7,539 bases of DNA, taken from positions 1 to 7,539 of the forward strand of contig CAMYMP010000021.1 in assembly GCA_947259435.1 (NCBI GenBank), written 5' to 3'. This document shows, one piece after another, positions 7,212 to 7,539 of this stretch. The notes beneath the pieces were generated by a model, which made no database searches, was not told where the DNA came from, and was given only the letters and a program-made list of their open reading frames with translations. The DNA comes from an uncultured Woeseiaceae bacterium (lineage in GTDB: Bacteria; Pseudomonadota; Gammaproteobacteria; Woeseiales; Woeseiaceae). The translations under genes and the position numbers were made by a program. Numbering within the stretch: position 1 is the first letter of the stretch; every line of letters starts with the position of its first letter.

Positions 7212-7539
7212 AGCGCATGCTGATCTTGCTGGCGCTGGCAGCGTCAACGGCCTCGGCGGGCCCGACGATTCCGGCAGGCGATATGGCGTTACGTCACGAC
7301 ATTCAACGCCTCGCGGACCACGGCATCATCAAGGGCCCGACGACGACCTGGCCACTCGCATGGGCGCCAATCCTCGAAGACATCGACGATATCGACGAGA
7401 CGAAACTGTCCTCGGGTGTCGCCAATGCACTCGCGCGCGTGCGCGATCGCGCCGCATGGGAAACGCGCGCGCATCAGCTGACGTGGAAAACCAAGCTATC
7501 GGCTGCAGAGAAACCGACCAACATCCGCGGCTTCCAGGA
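7208..7539 (+). CDS. wzi: Wzi-family capsule assembly outer-membrane protein (3' end outside window)
   Basis: Wzi is an outer-membrane beta-barrel that helps keep capsular polysaccharide attached to the cell surface. The first 110 codons are in the window, perhaps a quarter of the usual protein. A signal peptide is clear: MKRM, a hydrophobic LILLALAAS core, and a likely cut after A17 in the A-S-A site. The mature start is a good match to the family as I know it: PAGDMALRHDIQRLADHGII (residues 22-41), then KGPTTTWPLAW (42-52). These segments recur in proteins annotated as capsule assembly Wzi. The ATG overlaps the pgi stop as ATGA, so its translation would normally be coupled to pgi; no strong Shine-Dalgarno sequence is visible. 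It marks the operon as a capsule locus. The assignment rests on the N-terminal region only; the barrel is not seen. Confidence 0.85.
   Translation, partial: MKRMLILLALAASTASAGPTIPAGDMALRHDIQRLADHGIIKGPTTTWPLAWAPILEDIDDIDETKLSSGVANALARVRDRAAWETRAHQLTWKTKLSAAEKPTNIRGFQ

Noticed and set aside
6345..7247. Minus-strand open frame of 300 codons opposite the second half of pgi.
   Set aside because: The plus strand encodes clear Pgi sequence over the whole stretch, and the reverse product has no family features or ribosome site.

Overview
The window looks like chromosomal DNA from a GC-rich gammaproteobacterium. All seven genes lie on the + strand with almost no spare DNA. Three things point to this group: a YafS-like methyltransferase directly next to rnhA and dnaQ, a NhaB-type Na+/H+ antiporter close to the E. 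coli protein, and the Gram-negative capsule protein Wzi. NhaB and a capsule would fit a marine or salt-exposed lifestyle, but that is inference and no genus can be named.

Left part (1-1851), housekeeping: the 3' part of a YafS-like SAM methyltransferase gene (its start is outside the window), rnhA (RNase HI, TTG start, 17-base overlap) and dnaQ (polymerase III proofreading subunit, ATGA overlap). They form one overlapping run. Middle (1852-3505): a 103-base spacer with a hairpin over the dnaQ stop and a possible promoter, then nhaB with a good ribosome binding site, then a 51-base spacer with a second hairpin. Right part (3506-7539), surface polysaccharide: a TviB/WbpO-type UDP-N-acetylhexosamine 6-dehydrogenase, a CapI-type UDP-uronate 4-epimerase, pgi (glucose-6-phosphate isomerase) and the 5' part of a Wzi-family outer-membrane protein. 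The first two would make nucleotide-activated uronic acids. Pgi would feed fructose-6-phosphate and glucose-6-phosphate into sugar-nucleotide synthesis. Wzi would hold the finished capsule at the cell surface. The locus probably continues to the right.

The main anomaly is in pgi. Its two halves are well conserved but lie in different frames. They meet at about 6416, and roughly 50 codons of conserved sequence, including the phosphate-binding SKTFTT-type segment, are absent. This is an internal deletion of about 155 bp or an assembly collapse, not a simple frameshift. It would also remove the translational coupling of wzi to pgi.

I found no mobile element, CRISPR array, RNA gene or unknown gene system. 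No stretch over 300 bases lacks a gene. Apart from pgi, this is a fairly ordinary junction between core genes and a capsule locus.
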